DNA of 60,000 bases from Chrysomallon squamiferum (Eukaryota; Mollusca; Gastropoda; Neomphalida; Peltospiridae). The notes under the pieces were generated by a model. The model was given only the letters and a program-made list of their open reading frames with translations, did not search any database and was not told the origin of the DNA. The stretch is from the NCBI GenBank assembly GCA_012295275.1, contig CM022671.1:33263927-33323926 (forward strand). Direction: 5' to 3'. Positions within the stretch are counted from its first letter, which is position 1. Every line of letters starts with the position of its first letter. Made by a program: the position numbers and the translations under genes. Below, piece by piece: positions 40,706 to 52,799 of the stretch.

Positions 40706-41000
40706 TTTACAATAAATGTTTGTTCAGTGAGATTCCACTAATTATCATTAAACGCTAATAAAATGAATACTATATGAAACTCAGATTTATATTAAACTGA
40801 TATAGTTAATCCTTTTAGATAGCTATATCATTAAAACAACAATTCATAGTTTATTACAAAGGATACTTTTAAGTCAAAGAAAATATTGTTTAAAGACAAC
40901 ATATTTAACCAGTTGTTGCTCCTTTCCAAAGCCATATATTATTTTTATATACTATCAGGAGAGAATGTACCAGTATTTAAAATAATTCAGAGCCTGTGTC

Positions 41001-41095
41001 CTGCAGTTGGTGTATCAACGGCCATGGTATGTGCTTTCCTGTCTAAGGAAAGGTGAATGTACAGGTGTTGCTAATTGATAAGAAAAGCAGCTTTT
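41001..41095 (+). mobile_element. Decayed SINE body fragment
   Basis: The words TTGGTGTATCAACGGCCATG, GTATGTGCTTTCCTGTCT and GGAAAGGTGAATGTACAG, then GTTGCTAATTGATAAGAAAA, follow the molluscan SINE body in order (tggtatatcaaaggccgtgg, tatgtgctatcctgtct, gggatggtgcatataaaag, cttgctactaatggaaaaa). This is the best body match on the + strand. It lies 300 bp from an oppositely oriented fragment of the same family. Confidence 0.65.
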
Positions 41096-41691
41096 GATAA
41101 AAATCCCAATGATTTAAATAACAGTAAGGTATGTAAAATAAAAATACCTTTCCTCCTTTTAATACATAGCTATAATCATTAAAATTTGAGATTAATAGAC
41201 ATAAAGTTTTACTGCATCGAGAACTACAGACAAAAGAAATTCTTCAAAGCTTTCTCTTTCTCCCTCTTGCTGTGTAAATCTAGAATCAAGATGTATAAAG
41301 AAGTATTTAGACATTATTATCAAGCTATATATTCACTATCTCTGTCCAGGAAACTGCTCACATTTCTGTATCCTGCTCACCCCACAAAACAGATGTTTTA
41401 TTTTATTGCCTGCAGAAGTATTGAGTGTGTCAGGAGTGTGCCAAATGGCTTGTGCAAAACTGGAGCTGAGCTAGTTCCTGTCCATGGTTGCCAACACCTT
41501 AGCAGGTGCAAAAACTGCATCTCTCTCTAAGTGAGTTTTTTTACTCATGAATGAATTATTAATATTTGCAAACTAATTATTTCTTAGAGTAATATTTCTA
41601 AATTCAGAAAAATTTGAAGGGTTTCCAAAAACACATTATCAACACAATAAAATGTTCAAGTGTTTTATTACTTAAATAATAAATAAATAAC

Positions 41692-41760
41692 TACATACAT
41701 ACATACATACATTCATACATTCATACATTCATACATACATACATAAATAAATAAAAAAAT
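41692..41760. repeat. (TACA)n and (AAAT)n microsatellite
   Basis: TACA units with three TTCA variants in the middle, then AAAT-rich sequence. Confidence 0.93.
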
Positions 41761-43683
41761 AAATAAAATAAAATAAAAACAATTTAAAAAGTTTTAAACC
41801 AGAAAATATGAAAAGAATGAAACAGTTGTATTCTTCTGGACCTTTGTATCTTATCACTATCAGTCATCCCTCTTTCCATCATCTTAGATGTTAAGAACAA
41901 AGACACCAGACTTAGCTGTATCTTGATTAATAACTGTTTCTAGGACATTTTTTTAATTACTAATTAAATTACTGTAATCAATTTTTGTTTTTTTGTTTGC
42001 TTTCTATATATACATGATGCTAACAGGAAATAACCAATCCTCCTAGATAAATAAATCAGGCAAGACATATTCAATCCAAATTTTTAAAACAAATTCTATG
42101 AATCCCTGACAGATGCTGTGCACAGTAGCATATGATGGTATGATTTCTTAAATTACAACATTCCACAGAACGTTTACTTCTCACTGCTTGCAGATAATAA
42201 TTGGAGGGAAGTCAACTCAGAAAAGTTACACATATAATCTACCACTGTTCTTTTATGTTAATTGGTCACTGTCCCTAGGAACAAACTTATAGGAGAAATT
42301 TACTCAGCTGATTAACTCATGAGCTGTTCCACATAACATAGAACACATTTAACTGATTCTGTTAATGTAATCCTGGTTGTAGGAAGGCTCACAGGTGGAA
42401 CATTTATTTCACCTGCTGCTTTCTAGTAATTGCACTAGAAGCAATTTGTCTGCTTTGATAAAGGATGACACGAATGATGAGACTTTTTTCAAAAATATCT
42501 TTTCTCAGCATCTGTAATTAATTATAAATTTGTCACAAATTCTTTGCATTCTAAACTATACATGTTGTTTGCAATCAGTTTGTTTATTTTACTCCCCAAG
42601 AGGTTGGCAATAAAGACTAGTACTGTTGCATACATAATATATTACACATGCTGACTGATGCTCAAAGGATGCCCAAACTATTTATCATATACATACTGAG
42701 TGCAAAGATTGATATTCTCCAGTCTGCTCTAACAACACATATTAAATGCTATTTCATTAAATTTTAAATGAATGTTTGGTTATCATCAAGTCATAATTAA
42801 GAAGATGATAATGACAAAAATTCTTTAGTGAGAAGTTTTATTGTATTTTGTGATGTATTATTTTTAGTTTTTTTTTTTTTTTTTTTAATTCCTTTTTTAA
42901 GCCATCTGTTGCTCTGATATCAGACTAAGTACAATCCAATGGAGAACCAAGATTCCATACTACAAGTTATCTTTTTTTTTCATTTACCTAAGCAAAACAG
43001 CAATGTGAGTGACTGTAAATCTAAGGTAAATAACAAAACAAAACATTGAGATACCTAAACAACATACAGCAATCTAACAATTACAGTATCATCCATTTGT
43101 GGAATTGTAGAAAATTGCTACAAATTACTACATATAATGAAAAGCAAAGAGTGGCACCTAGTACTCTGAATTCCACAACTATAACACAGACAAACACATC
43201 AGCACATATCATCTAACTCCTCACAAACAGTCAGCACACATCAGAAAGTTTTGCCATCAATCCTGAATGGCGTAACCGTAAGGAAATTCCACCATATATT
43301 CTTGCATATAAATGACAGTGCAATTATTCCAGCACAAAGTCTTGCCAGCTCAAACTGTCAGCTAATGTAAGAAGTTTGCCAAAGCTGAACATATTTCTCT
43401 TTGAGAATACCTATCTTCCAGCAATTTTCAGTGAAAACAAAAAAAAAAAAAAACGTAAGAAAAAAAGAAAAAATCCTTTTCACAAAAGGTGCAAAAACCT
43501 ATTCCACACCATAAACCAGTTTATTTACCTTTTATTGACAGTTCAATATGAACAGTATATCCTGTTTTTGAAGTTCTAGCTGCAAAGAAGAAAGTTTATC
43601 TCTATGATATCCATTACTGGAATGTTTTTAAACAAAGAAAATTACTTTTATTTATTTTTTACCTCATTTGTCAACAATTTATC

Positions 43684-43686
<3 letters not shown>
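41761..43686. other. Intronic DNA; one higher-complexity stretch at about 43130-43350
   Basis: Mostly AT-rich. The stretch at 43130-43350 has CpGs and balanced composition (CCTGAATGGCGTAACCGTAA) and may be a conserved element. A second one near 42330-42480 has paired CACAGGTGGAA and TTTCACCTGCTG E-box words. No coding frame is recognised in either. Confidence 0.35.

Positions 43687-43738
<52 letters not shown>
43687..43738. repeat. (AAT)n microsatellite
   Basis: About 52 bp of perfect AAT triplets. Confidence 0.98.
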
Positions 43739-43740
<2 letters not shown>

Positions 43741-44224
43741 TAAATAAAAAATAAAAAAATAAAAATAAGACAGAACTTTAATAGATTCTTAAAACCAGTT
43801 TTGCTTTTTTCCTGTCAGTTATATATCAGAAATAATATTTTATGAACAGAATCATTCCTAATGCACTTCATGAAATAAACAAGTATAGTGATGATTTCTT
43901 TTAATCAAGTGTATGGATATTTTAAAAAATATCATACTGTATTGAACATCTATTTCTTGAAGTTCCACATACCTCTATGTTGAATTATCTCTAGAACACT
44001 CACCCATTTAGTAAGTAAGTCAAATGATAAAGAGTTTCAGTACAAATGATCTCCTTCATCTACACCTCTAACCCATAAAACTACTTTGAGCTACAATAAA
44101 CGTGTTTATCCAATTTGATCAGTTTGAACTGATCAGAAAAGAAAACAGCTTTCTGACACATGTTGTGTTCTAACTACCTTTTAAACAGTGGAACAATAGA
44201 GATAGAGCACTGAAATCTAAACAA

Positions 44225-44392
44225 GATTTTGTTTAACGACACCACTAGAAGAACCTGATTAATTTTTCATCATTGGATATTTCATGCAGTATTATTAATT
44301 TATAGTCTTAGAAGAGCATGCACAATACTTTTCTATTTACAGCAAAGAAACTCTTAGATGCCTTTCTCAGACATAGGAGGCACATACCACAA
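44225..44392 (-). mobile_element. SINE 3' half with conserved tail, molluscan SINE family
   Basis: Starts with TTTAACGACACCACTAGA, nearly identical to the reverse complement of the family's 3' end (tctagtggtgtcgttaaa). Next come CATCATTGGATATTTCATGC (catcggctattggatgtc), ATAGTCTTAGA, ACATTT-like and GCAAAG words, and finally GGAGGCACATACCACAAC (ggatagcacataccacggc). The order agrees with the family from tail to mid-body. The head is missing. This is the strongest SINE hit and the main support for a molluscan origin. Confidence 0.75.
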
Positions 44393-45946
44393 CTACTGAA
44401 AATGAAGATTAAAGTATTCACAAGAATGAGAAATAGTTCAATGAACACAGAATTTAAATATTCAGAGATTATTTAAAAATTTTATATATTTAAAAGCCTC
44501 CTCCTTATTCTTCTTCTTATTATTTAATATATTTATAACACATTTAAGGAACTCAGCTTATATGCTACAAAATATCAAAGATGAACACCATCACTGTGCA
44601 TATGTTACCCATACACTGAAATATTCACGCCTATCAGACAGTCTTTTACACAGATGTGCACATTTTAACAACAATCTCTGAGAACTGTCCACATGTCAGG
44701 ATCAAAGGGTTTTACCAAACCTTCTGCCAGCAACATCCGTTTTTTTTTCACAACAGTTTGTCTTATGATGTATGATTCAACACCCAAGCACAAAATAAAA
44801 TGCTCAGGATATATCTTGTAAAAAGTTTAAAAAAAGATGTTCAAGAAAAACAAACATTATTTCTAAAAACAAATATGTATACAGATGGCTCTATATATGA
44901 TATTATGGTTCAACATTATGAACTAAAAACAAAATTCTACTTAGAAGAAAGAGAAGAAGAAATAACTATCACTAAAACAAAAATAATAAAGAAACAAAAG
45001 AAAATAATAGTCACATTAAAATGTTCTCTTTATAACTAATTACAAAAGAGTGTATATATATACAGGAATTAGAAATCAAAAGCTTCATATAAGTATTATG
45101 TTAAAGAAAGAGTAATAATGATGGATGATGTGTGGGAAGAGTGTGCAAGACATAAAGAAAGAAAATGTAGGATGAAAAAAGGAGGAAAAGGAGAGAGGAA
45201 GAATGAAATCAAGATTAAAAAACAACAAAGAAACAAAACCAACCATACACATTCACCAACTTTTAAGTATTTTTTAAATCATGAAATATTTCTTTTTATC
45301 TAATGTCCTATAAAGCAACACAAAACAAAGGGAGATGGAAAAAAACTAAAAAATGTTATGGGCTTCATAGTGGATTAAGTACATGTTCAGTTAAATGAAA
45401 CTTCTACTTTTTATAGTCAGATACACAAAAGGCTATCTTAAAGTCAGACAATGGGAAGAATGTAACTTGTCATATCTATATGCATACACTCTGTAAATAT
45501 GACTTTATTACAGGTTGGTCACATGATTCATGTTTAATAGTAAGTACAAGTCTATTTTAATGGATTTCCATAACATAAAAATGCCACAAATACCATTCAA
45601 TGCCTCTGTCCTGCCAGGCTGTGTTCATTTGCAAATATATTTTAAGCACATATAAGTGTCACAAAAGTATTTGTTGACATGGGTTTTCTTCAAATGTTGC
45701 AACTAGATGAAAGCTGTTATTGATATTAACAAAGTACATGAATTTCCACTTTGGAAATTAAATAAAATAAATGTTGGATTGTCTGTAAATCACTGAATAC
45801 TGATGTAACAGAAATACTCTCAAAGAATTATAAGACCAATAGTTAAAGGCTAGTAAGTGATATACTATATCCAATTTGTAATTTGTTTCAAAATCTATAA
45901 TATATTCAAATACGTTACTGTATATCAATGTATTTGTAAATGAAAG

Positions 45947-45947
<1 letters not shown>

Positions 45948-45986
<39 letters not shown>
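45948..45986. repeat. (AAT)n microsatellite
   Basis: A perfect AAT tract of about 39 bp. Confidence 0.97.
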
Positions 45987-45989
<3 letters not shown>

Positions 45990-46488
45990 TAATGCAACAA
46001 AAGATTGTTGCAAGAATTGTGGAATGTTATTATCAAAAAAAAAAACCATCAGTTTCTACAATATATATAAATTTAAACAAAAAATTACAGTTTTAATTAT
46101 TTTATTCATAACAAAAGTGATGTAATTACAGAATGATATTTTCATCAAATATCTCAAGTTGTGGAAGCTATTATGTTTTTGTAATAAACATCAATTTCTA
46201 CATAATAATAGTAATAATAAAATAAATGAATAACTTAATTATTTAAAGTTTTCTGTAAATTAAGATTCAATAAACTAATTAAACTTTTTATTCTGACTTC
46301 CAAGATGTGACGTTGGTTAATGTTATGAATGGACCTTTTCTCCTTCTGTGCTTTAATCAAACTGTCACCAGTGTCAATGAATGACACAGCAGGGGCCTTT
46401 TATATATTATATAATTTATGACATGTAACCTGTTATAGAGAGCCTTGGTACATACATTTATATTCAATGGGAAATGAATAATGTATAT

Positions 46489-46645
46489 ACTTCTTATATA
46501 TGTATTTATTTATTTCACTTATTTATTTGATTTTATTAAAAAAAAATCACTTTTTAAAACCTTGATGTCAGCAATATATAAACTAAGTAATATTCAGGTA
46601 AATAATAATAGTATACAAATCTAAGTATATTAATTTCCATACATT
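46489..46645. repeat. Dispersed direct repeat, copy 1
   Basis: Starts ACTTCTTATATATGTAT. After about 50 bp of TTTA-rich sequence it continues AAACCTTGATGTCAGCAATA and so on through GTATACAAATCTAA to TTTCCATACA. The 68-bp core (46557-46624) recurs at 48107-48174 with one difference. The 50-bp block is absent from copy 2. Confidence 0.85.
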
Positions 46646-48051
46646 TTACATTTTGCTGAATAAAAGTTAGATGTGGAATTTCAGTAATGTACACATTTTA
46701 AAACTCTATACTGAAAGTTTTTCTAAATTTAAATGCATTATGATAAAGGAAGATGGGCTTCTATATTAATGTCAAAATTTGAGACTAATAGGATTCAAAA
46801 TTTATTCCAACTGACATCCTTAAACCTATCTTAGTCATATTAATAAAATGATTAGATATGGATTTTGTGAAAATGAAAATTATGTATTGGCAATGGGCTG
46901 AATGCTAAATTCAACCAGTACTCATTGAATGATGTACCACATACTGTATTATCAGAAATATTCACATAAAAGATTCCTTGAAGTTATCTGGTGCATATAT
47001 AAACAACAGAATAATAACAGCAAATTGTTTTTTGTCTTTTTCATTTTTAATTTTATTTAAGAATTTGTCATTACAAAACTGTAACTCAGTAGATCACATA
47101 TTTGTTACACAGAAACTGTGGTTCTGTCAAAAAAAATACTTCTTTACAGCACAAGAACAAGGTACTTAGTGCCCCAGTTGAACTGTTTGAAGCTTTCTTT
47201 CTGTTTTATTGAAGTTTGTCCAAACATTACAGTGTTGGTACCTCAACTGGTCATGAATTGGGATTACTAGATTTGATATGTTCATTCATTCTAAACAACT
47301 ATTAAAAATGCCCTAATACCAGTCTGCAATAAAAACCCATTGAAAAGACTGAAGAACATGTAGCACTCATAAATAAAAGCAACACTAAATATATAAATAT
47401 ATCTGCACCATTGAGAAACGTGTCATAAAACTGTATTATATTAACAAGCTGCCATGTTTTACCACACACAGTAGACACAGGTGTCTTGGCACCAGTATAA
47501 TCCTTACCTGTCACACCACTTAATATTTAATATTTACATAACTTGCCCAAGCCAGAAAAACAACATATGCTTCACACTTGGTCGAGCCACCTAATGACTT
47601 AATCAACCATGAAAATAAGTAAATAACAATCATAAGCTTTCTAGCCTAAGTTGATAACTATAATCATTCTTGCTCTCCCACCTTTCTCCATATCAATTTC
47701 CAGTCTTAGCAGCTGTTTCTGCTATCATGTTTCAGCATTTATAACTGTCCACAAGTCACTGGGATTTTATCACTTCTTAATCAACCCCTTTTCTCCCTTC
47801 TACACATACTTATCCTTACCAGTATAGTTCAGTTATATTGTTAAAAGATACAGCTTTTTGGGACATTTTTTTTATTTATTTATTTATTTATTTTGTTTTG
47901 TCTTTTTAAAGGCATTATTTAATACTTAATTAAATTATAAAACTGAAGATGATGTTTCTTTTGTTTTAAATATGATTTAATATTCAGAGCTAAATCTTGA
48001 AACACACAAAAATACAATACTCATTCTATTACCATACAGAAGTTTGGAAAT

Positions 48052-48052
<1 letters not shown>

Positions 48053-48091
<39 letters not shown>
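48053..48091. repeat. (CA)n microsatellite
   Basis: Perfect CA repeat of 39 bp abutting repeat copy 2. Confidence 0.97.
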
Positions 48092-48093
<2 letters not shown>

Positions 48094-48192
48094 CTTATAT
48101 ATGTATAAACCTTGATGTCAGCAATATATAAACTAAGTAATATTCAGGTAAATAACAATAGTATACAAATCTAATGATATATTTCCATACAG
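48090..48192. repeat. Dispersed direct repeat, copy 2
   Basis: Matches copy 1 near 46.5 kb without its 50-bp insert. The flanks of this copy also resemble each other: CCATACAGAAGTTTGGAAAT and GCACACACA on the left, CCATACAGAAGATTAGAACT and GCACAAACAC on the right. A repeating unit of about 150 bp ending in a CA tract is therefore likely. Confidence 0.85.
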
Positions 48193-49161
48193 AAGATTAG
48201 AACTGCACAAACACATACACACACACACAAATGCACACACATATATAACATAGCCTAATTGTACATATAATTATATTATATAAATGCATGTGTGCATATA
48301 AACACATTCACATATGATAAATTGACAAATATATTTAAACAATCAAAATGTGCAAAATTCATTAATAATTCTATTTGAGTATTATTATTATTACAAACAT
48401 TCCCCCCCCCATTTACACACAGGCATGTTTTCTATTGCTGTTATCAAGGATCTCCCTCAATTTATTATAGCAATTTTTTATTCACAGCTTATGCTTCTTG
48501 ACAACAACAAAGCTATTCAGTTTGTGCCTTGAACTTAAATCTTTAAAACCATGACCATGTTTTAGACATGCCATACCACACAATGTTAAATCAATTATAC
48601 ACTAGAACGATCTATATAACTGATTAATTAATCCAGTATGATTTGGATTTCCTTATTAAAATGCTTTTTATTCTAATATTTTTGTGTTTCTAGAATTTGT
48701 TATTGTTGAGATTATTGTTTCTTGCTGTTTTGTCTTTTTGTTTGTTTTTTGTTGAATTCTTTTAGTGCTATTATATAAATGTCTAAATATGCTGATGTTA
48801 TTTGGTGATAATATATTTATGTCAATTATGTGAATATTTTCAAGGTTACTTCACGAGTGATGCTTAATATTTTTGTTATGTTCATCACCTACCTTAACAA
48901 CAGACTTTTAAAATATTTTGGAATAGTTCTTCATTTCTAATATAAACTTACCTGAAATAGAAAGAAAAACAAACATTAGTATTATTTTCATGCTGAAACA
49001 TAACACCAAAAATGTGAAATAATATATTTTTTTTAAAGCTAAACATTGTTTTGTTTTTCCTTTATGCAGTAGAATGTATAATGTGTATTTCCATATTTGG
49101 AATGTGCAATGACTATAGGCCTATTTTTTAATTTTGAATTTAAATTAAAGAGCTCAGTTTA

Positions 49162-49207
49162 AATAATAATAATAATAATAAATAATAATAATAATAATAA
49201 TAATAAA
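49162..49207. repeat. (AAT)n microsatellite
   Basis: AAT triplets with a single extra A in the middle. Confidence 0.95.
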
Positions 49208-50573
49208 TGCTTTAAATTTTAGAAAAGAATAGACAAAAGTTTAAAAATGAACCATATTTTTTCTATAAAAGATTTTTTTTTTTTCAAGTGACCTCAAAAT
49301 GATTACAGTATCAGAAATGAGATACATTATAAAGAACAACAATAGTGCTCAACCAAGTTATTAAATCATTCTCAGACTGTTTCATCATTCCTGCATTGTC
49401 TACAGGACTGCCACTCTTGCATATATACTTGCTTGAATGAAGTTCCATCAACATAAAGGGAAAAATAAATCTCAAATAGCTGGTAGGTCTCAACAAGCTA
49501 TGATCAAATGTACCTTTTAGCTATACTGTCATTAGTGTGACACTCCAAACCAGACTTTATGTGGCTTATTTTACTGTGAATATTAACACAAGAGAGATTT
49601 CTATTTAATCTTTCCTACTTAAATTTGCTGTGAAAACAGAGTTTGTTGAATAAAAACAAACATTTTTGAAAAACAGAATAGAGAGAGAGAGAGCTAGAGA
49701 TTATACATTATATTCAGAGTAATTCAATTTATACATTGATATTTTCTTAATGATACAACTTAACAGTTTACCACTACTGAAATAATGTTTAAGTTAAGTT
49801 TTTAAAGGAAATCCACTGATTATAATGAAAAGCATACTTTATTTTTATGGAAGGTGTGACAGTTGCATTTTGTTTCAGAATTACAAACATGACAATCAAT
49901 GAATAAATAATAAAGATACAGAAATAAAATTGATGGACAAATTAATGGTTTCTGAAATAATACAACACAATTAACCATGTTCAGTCTTTCAGCAGCATTC
50001 ACAACAAGCACATCAAAAGATCTTTGTATGAAATCCTGTTATAAAGACAAAACCATATACCATGACTACAATTATTATTTTTCTTTTTTTTTGTACAGTT
50101 AAATAAATAAACAAACCTGATACAACTAAGAATGAAAAGATGATTCACCCCAAGAAGTGATAGTGAACAACTGTTTTATTCATCAATAACCTACACTATG
50201 GGAGAAAATTTGTGATTCAGGGCAACAGGTGAAAGATGGTGTGAGGAACAATCGACTTGCAACAAGTTTGCCATTACTGGCACATGTCATGGGGCTAATG
50301 ATGAAAGGTGAATACCAGCAAACACTGAAAGCTGAAGACAGAAACATTGCACAAACACTGTTAAACCGTTTCACTGAACAAACTGTTTATAAAGCATTGG
50401 CAAACTCTACACATTATTTGCTCAATAATTGGTGTTATGAAAATACTTATTTTACTCATTTTCCAAATACAGCATCTCCAACACAGTACCCACAAAAACA
50501 AAAGGAAATAAGAAATATAAAAATTTAAAATATATATTTTAATGTTTATACATTTTCTGGGGATTATAATTAA

Positions 50574-50642
50574 AACACACATGCACACACAAACACACAC
50601 ACAAGCACACACATAACACACACACACACACACACACACATA
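50574..50642. repeat. (CA)n microsatellite
   Basis: Interrupted CA repeat with ATG, AAA and AAG interruptions, perfect at its right end. Confidence 0.95.
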
Positions 50643-50702
50643 CAAAGAGACGAATGACTATGAAACTCCAAATGATATATAGTGATACTGACCCTTTCTT
50701 TA

Positions 50703-50740
<38 letters not shown>

Positions 50741-50763
50741 TAACAATAATAATAATAATAATA
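50703..50763. repeat. (AAT)n microsatellite
   Basis: About 60 bp of AAT triplets with two AAC variants. Confidence 0.96.
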
Positions 50764-51579
50764 AAACAAGAAGAAGAATTAGAAGGAATACTTTTTAAAT
50801 GTTTCTTTATTAAAAGGAATTTATGTTACATGAATATTGGCTAAAAATCTACTTGAATTATTTTGTTAAAATAAAAAAATTAATGAAGACCAAGAAATTT
50901 CCTGGAGTAATCTGCATTTTCTTTTAGAATGGCTCTTCTATTTATTTAAGTTATAAAACACAGAACTGGAGGTAAAAACTAAATATTTCTATCCTGTAGG
51001 TATAAAAGATATGAAATTATTTAAATATAACTAATGAAAATGAAAAATGACATTATCTGTCAGGGACCTTACTTCAAAGAATGCAACTGTACTGCATAAT
51101 CTTTTAACAGTAGATTTATTTGCTGGGAGTGCATTTATCTGTGTTTACATTATCACTGATATATATATATTTGCGTCCTTTAATGAACCATCCAAATCAC
51201 TGCAGCTCCTTATAAGGATCACTAATTATAATGTATGACTTTTTATCACTATTATTTTTGACATATTTTATAGCATCAGTCAAGATGATGAATAACTGCA
51301 GCAACATGGTTAATATTCTTCATTTTAATGGCATTAAATATTTTTTAACATTCTTTCTAAATCCACACATTCAAAAAGACAATGAAAAACATTTTTTAAA
51401 AATAATTAAGAGAGAAAAAGAGAGTGTGGGTGTGTGAAATGTTATTAAACACTGAAGTGAAACTTCTACAAGCTACTGCCATTTACAAAACATTATATGG
51501 AAACGTAGAAAAATTAAAATAAAAGTATTGTAAAGATATTTTAAAAATGATTTTCTGTATATATATATATATATATTTA

Positions 51580-51706
51580 TATTAGGAAAATCAAATACCT
51601 TGATGGTTTTTCAATGTTTATTCCATTGGTATTTTCTGAATTTTCTTGTGAAAACACCAATGGAATAAACACTGAAAAACCATCAAGGTTTTGTTTTTCC
51701 TATTAT
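51580..51706. mobile_element. Long imperfect hairpin, MITE-like or hairpin-RNA candidate
   Basis: The left arm (about 51580-51636) and right arm (51650-51706) pair over about 57 bp with a handful of mismatches and one single-base indel. The inner half is almost perfect (CCTTGATGGTTTTTCA and TTTATTCCATTGGT have exact or one-off partners). The loop is 13 bp. A stem this long is more like a palindromic MITE than a standard microRNA precursor, but a hairpin RNA cannot be ruled out. Confidence 0.85.
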
Positions 51707-51740
51707 AAAGTAGCCTACTTAATGCTACAAAAAGTTTATA

Positions 51741-51741
<1 letters not shown>

Positions 51742-51770
<29 letters not shown>
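51742..51770. repeat. (CA)n microsatellite
   Basis: Perfect CA repeat of about 29 bp, followed by an A-rich run. Confidence 0.96.
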
Positions 51771-51775
<5 letters not shown>

Positions 51776-52457
51776 ACAAAAAAGACAAAAATATAAAAAT
51801 AAAATAAAATTAATATTTAGATATAATAAAATATATCTCCCCAAGATACACCAAAATTCCTTTACAGCAAACTGAACCAGGTTGCTAAATTATATACTGA
51901 AAAATGAAAATTTTGAAAAATGTCTTTATGATTATCATCCTGTAATCCCAAGGGTGTGTATATCCTTAAACACAGTCCACGAATACCCAGAGACACCAGA
52001 TGAACTCAATTTGCAACCAAAAGTTCTTCCAAACAACTATTCTTCAAATATGGAATTTGGTTGTCCCAGGGGTTCACAGGGTTTTTCAGACTTAATATCA
52101 AAGAGCAAGTTGGAGTCAACATCTGTATATAAGCTCTGTATGAAGGTGACTGTACTCCCTTCCTTCAATAAACAGGAGATAAATTAGGTCTGGAATATCA
52201 TTCTCAGCTCTGTTTATACAAAAAGGACATGCAGACATGACTTCTCAATGTGGCTTGGAAGGAAAAACTTCATAATGTTGAACAACAATCTAATGATATG
52301 TGCCTTTAATGATTTTGTTAATTAAGCCTCATGCAATGAAAACAATGTTTACAGATGATGGAGTTTAAGATGCAGATTTCAGTTGTAAATATGTTTTCCA
52401 ATAAAACATCTATTTGCTGGTTTGTGTCATAACTGCTACACTTTTTATATGAAATAA

Positions 52458-52460
<3 letters not shown>

Positions 52461-52492
<32 letters not shown>
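52461..52492. repeat. A32 homopolymer followed by A-rich sequence
   Basis: An uninterrupted run of 32 A, then another 90 bp that is mostly A with scattered C and T. This may be the remnant of a retroposed tail on the + strand, but no body is recognised upstream. Confidence 0.9.
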
Positions 52493-52494
<2 letters not shown>

Positions 52495-52727
52495 GAAAAA
52501 AAAGTATAATAAAATAACAAAACAATAACAAACAAAACAACAACAAAAAAACCCAACAAAAATATAAAAAGTGTTCTGTCAGTAAAACATCATAATGTTG
52601 TGATAGTAATAATTTAATCATCATATATAATGAACCAAAAAGAATAAAAAAGGGATAATAAATAAAAAGATTCTGGAAAATGTTGTTATCAACAAACTGT
52701 TGTGTATGTGTGCACAATTCAATATCT

Positions 52728-52729
<2 letters not shown>

Positions 52730-52769
<40 letters not shown>
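52730..52769. repeat. (GT)n microsatellite
   Basis: Perfect GT repeat of about 40 bp. Confidence 0.97.
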
Positions 52770-52771
<2 letters not shown>

Positions 52772-52799
52772 ACCTATATATAGACAAGTGTCCATATAT

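Noticed and set aside
41186-41530. 114-codon + frame with a Cys-rich C-terminus (CRSIECVRSV, CQHLSRCKNC)
   Set aside because: The cysteine spacing fits no LIM or zinc-finger pattern, and it is on the opposite strand to prickle. A TTGCCTGCAG acceptor-like word inside it is not enough.
50229-50528. 99-codon + strand frame (MKDGVRNNRL...)
   Set aside because: Sequence is less AT-biased than its surroundings, but no family is recognised and the minus strand is equally open; kept only as an unexplained complex block.
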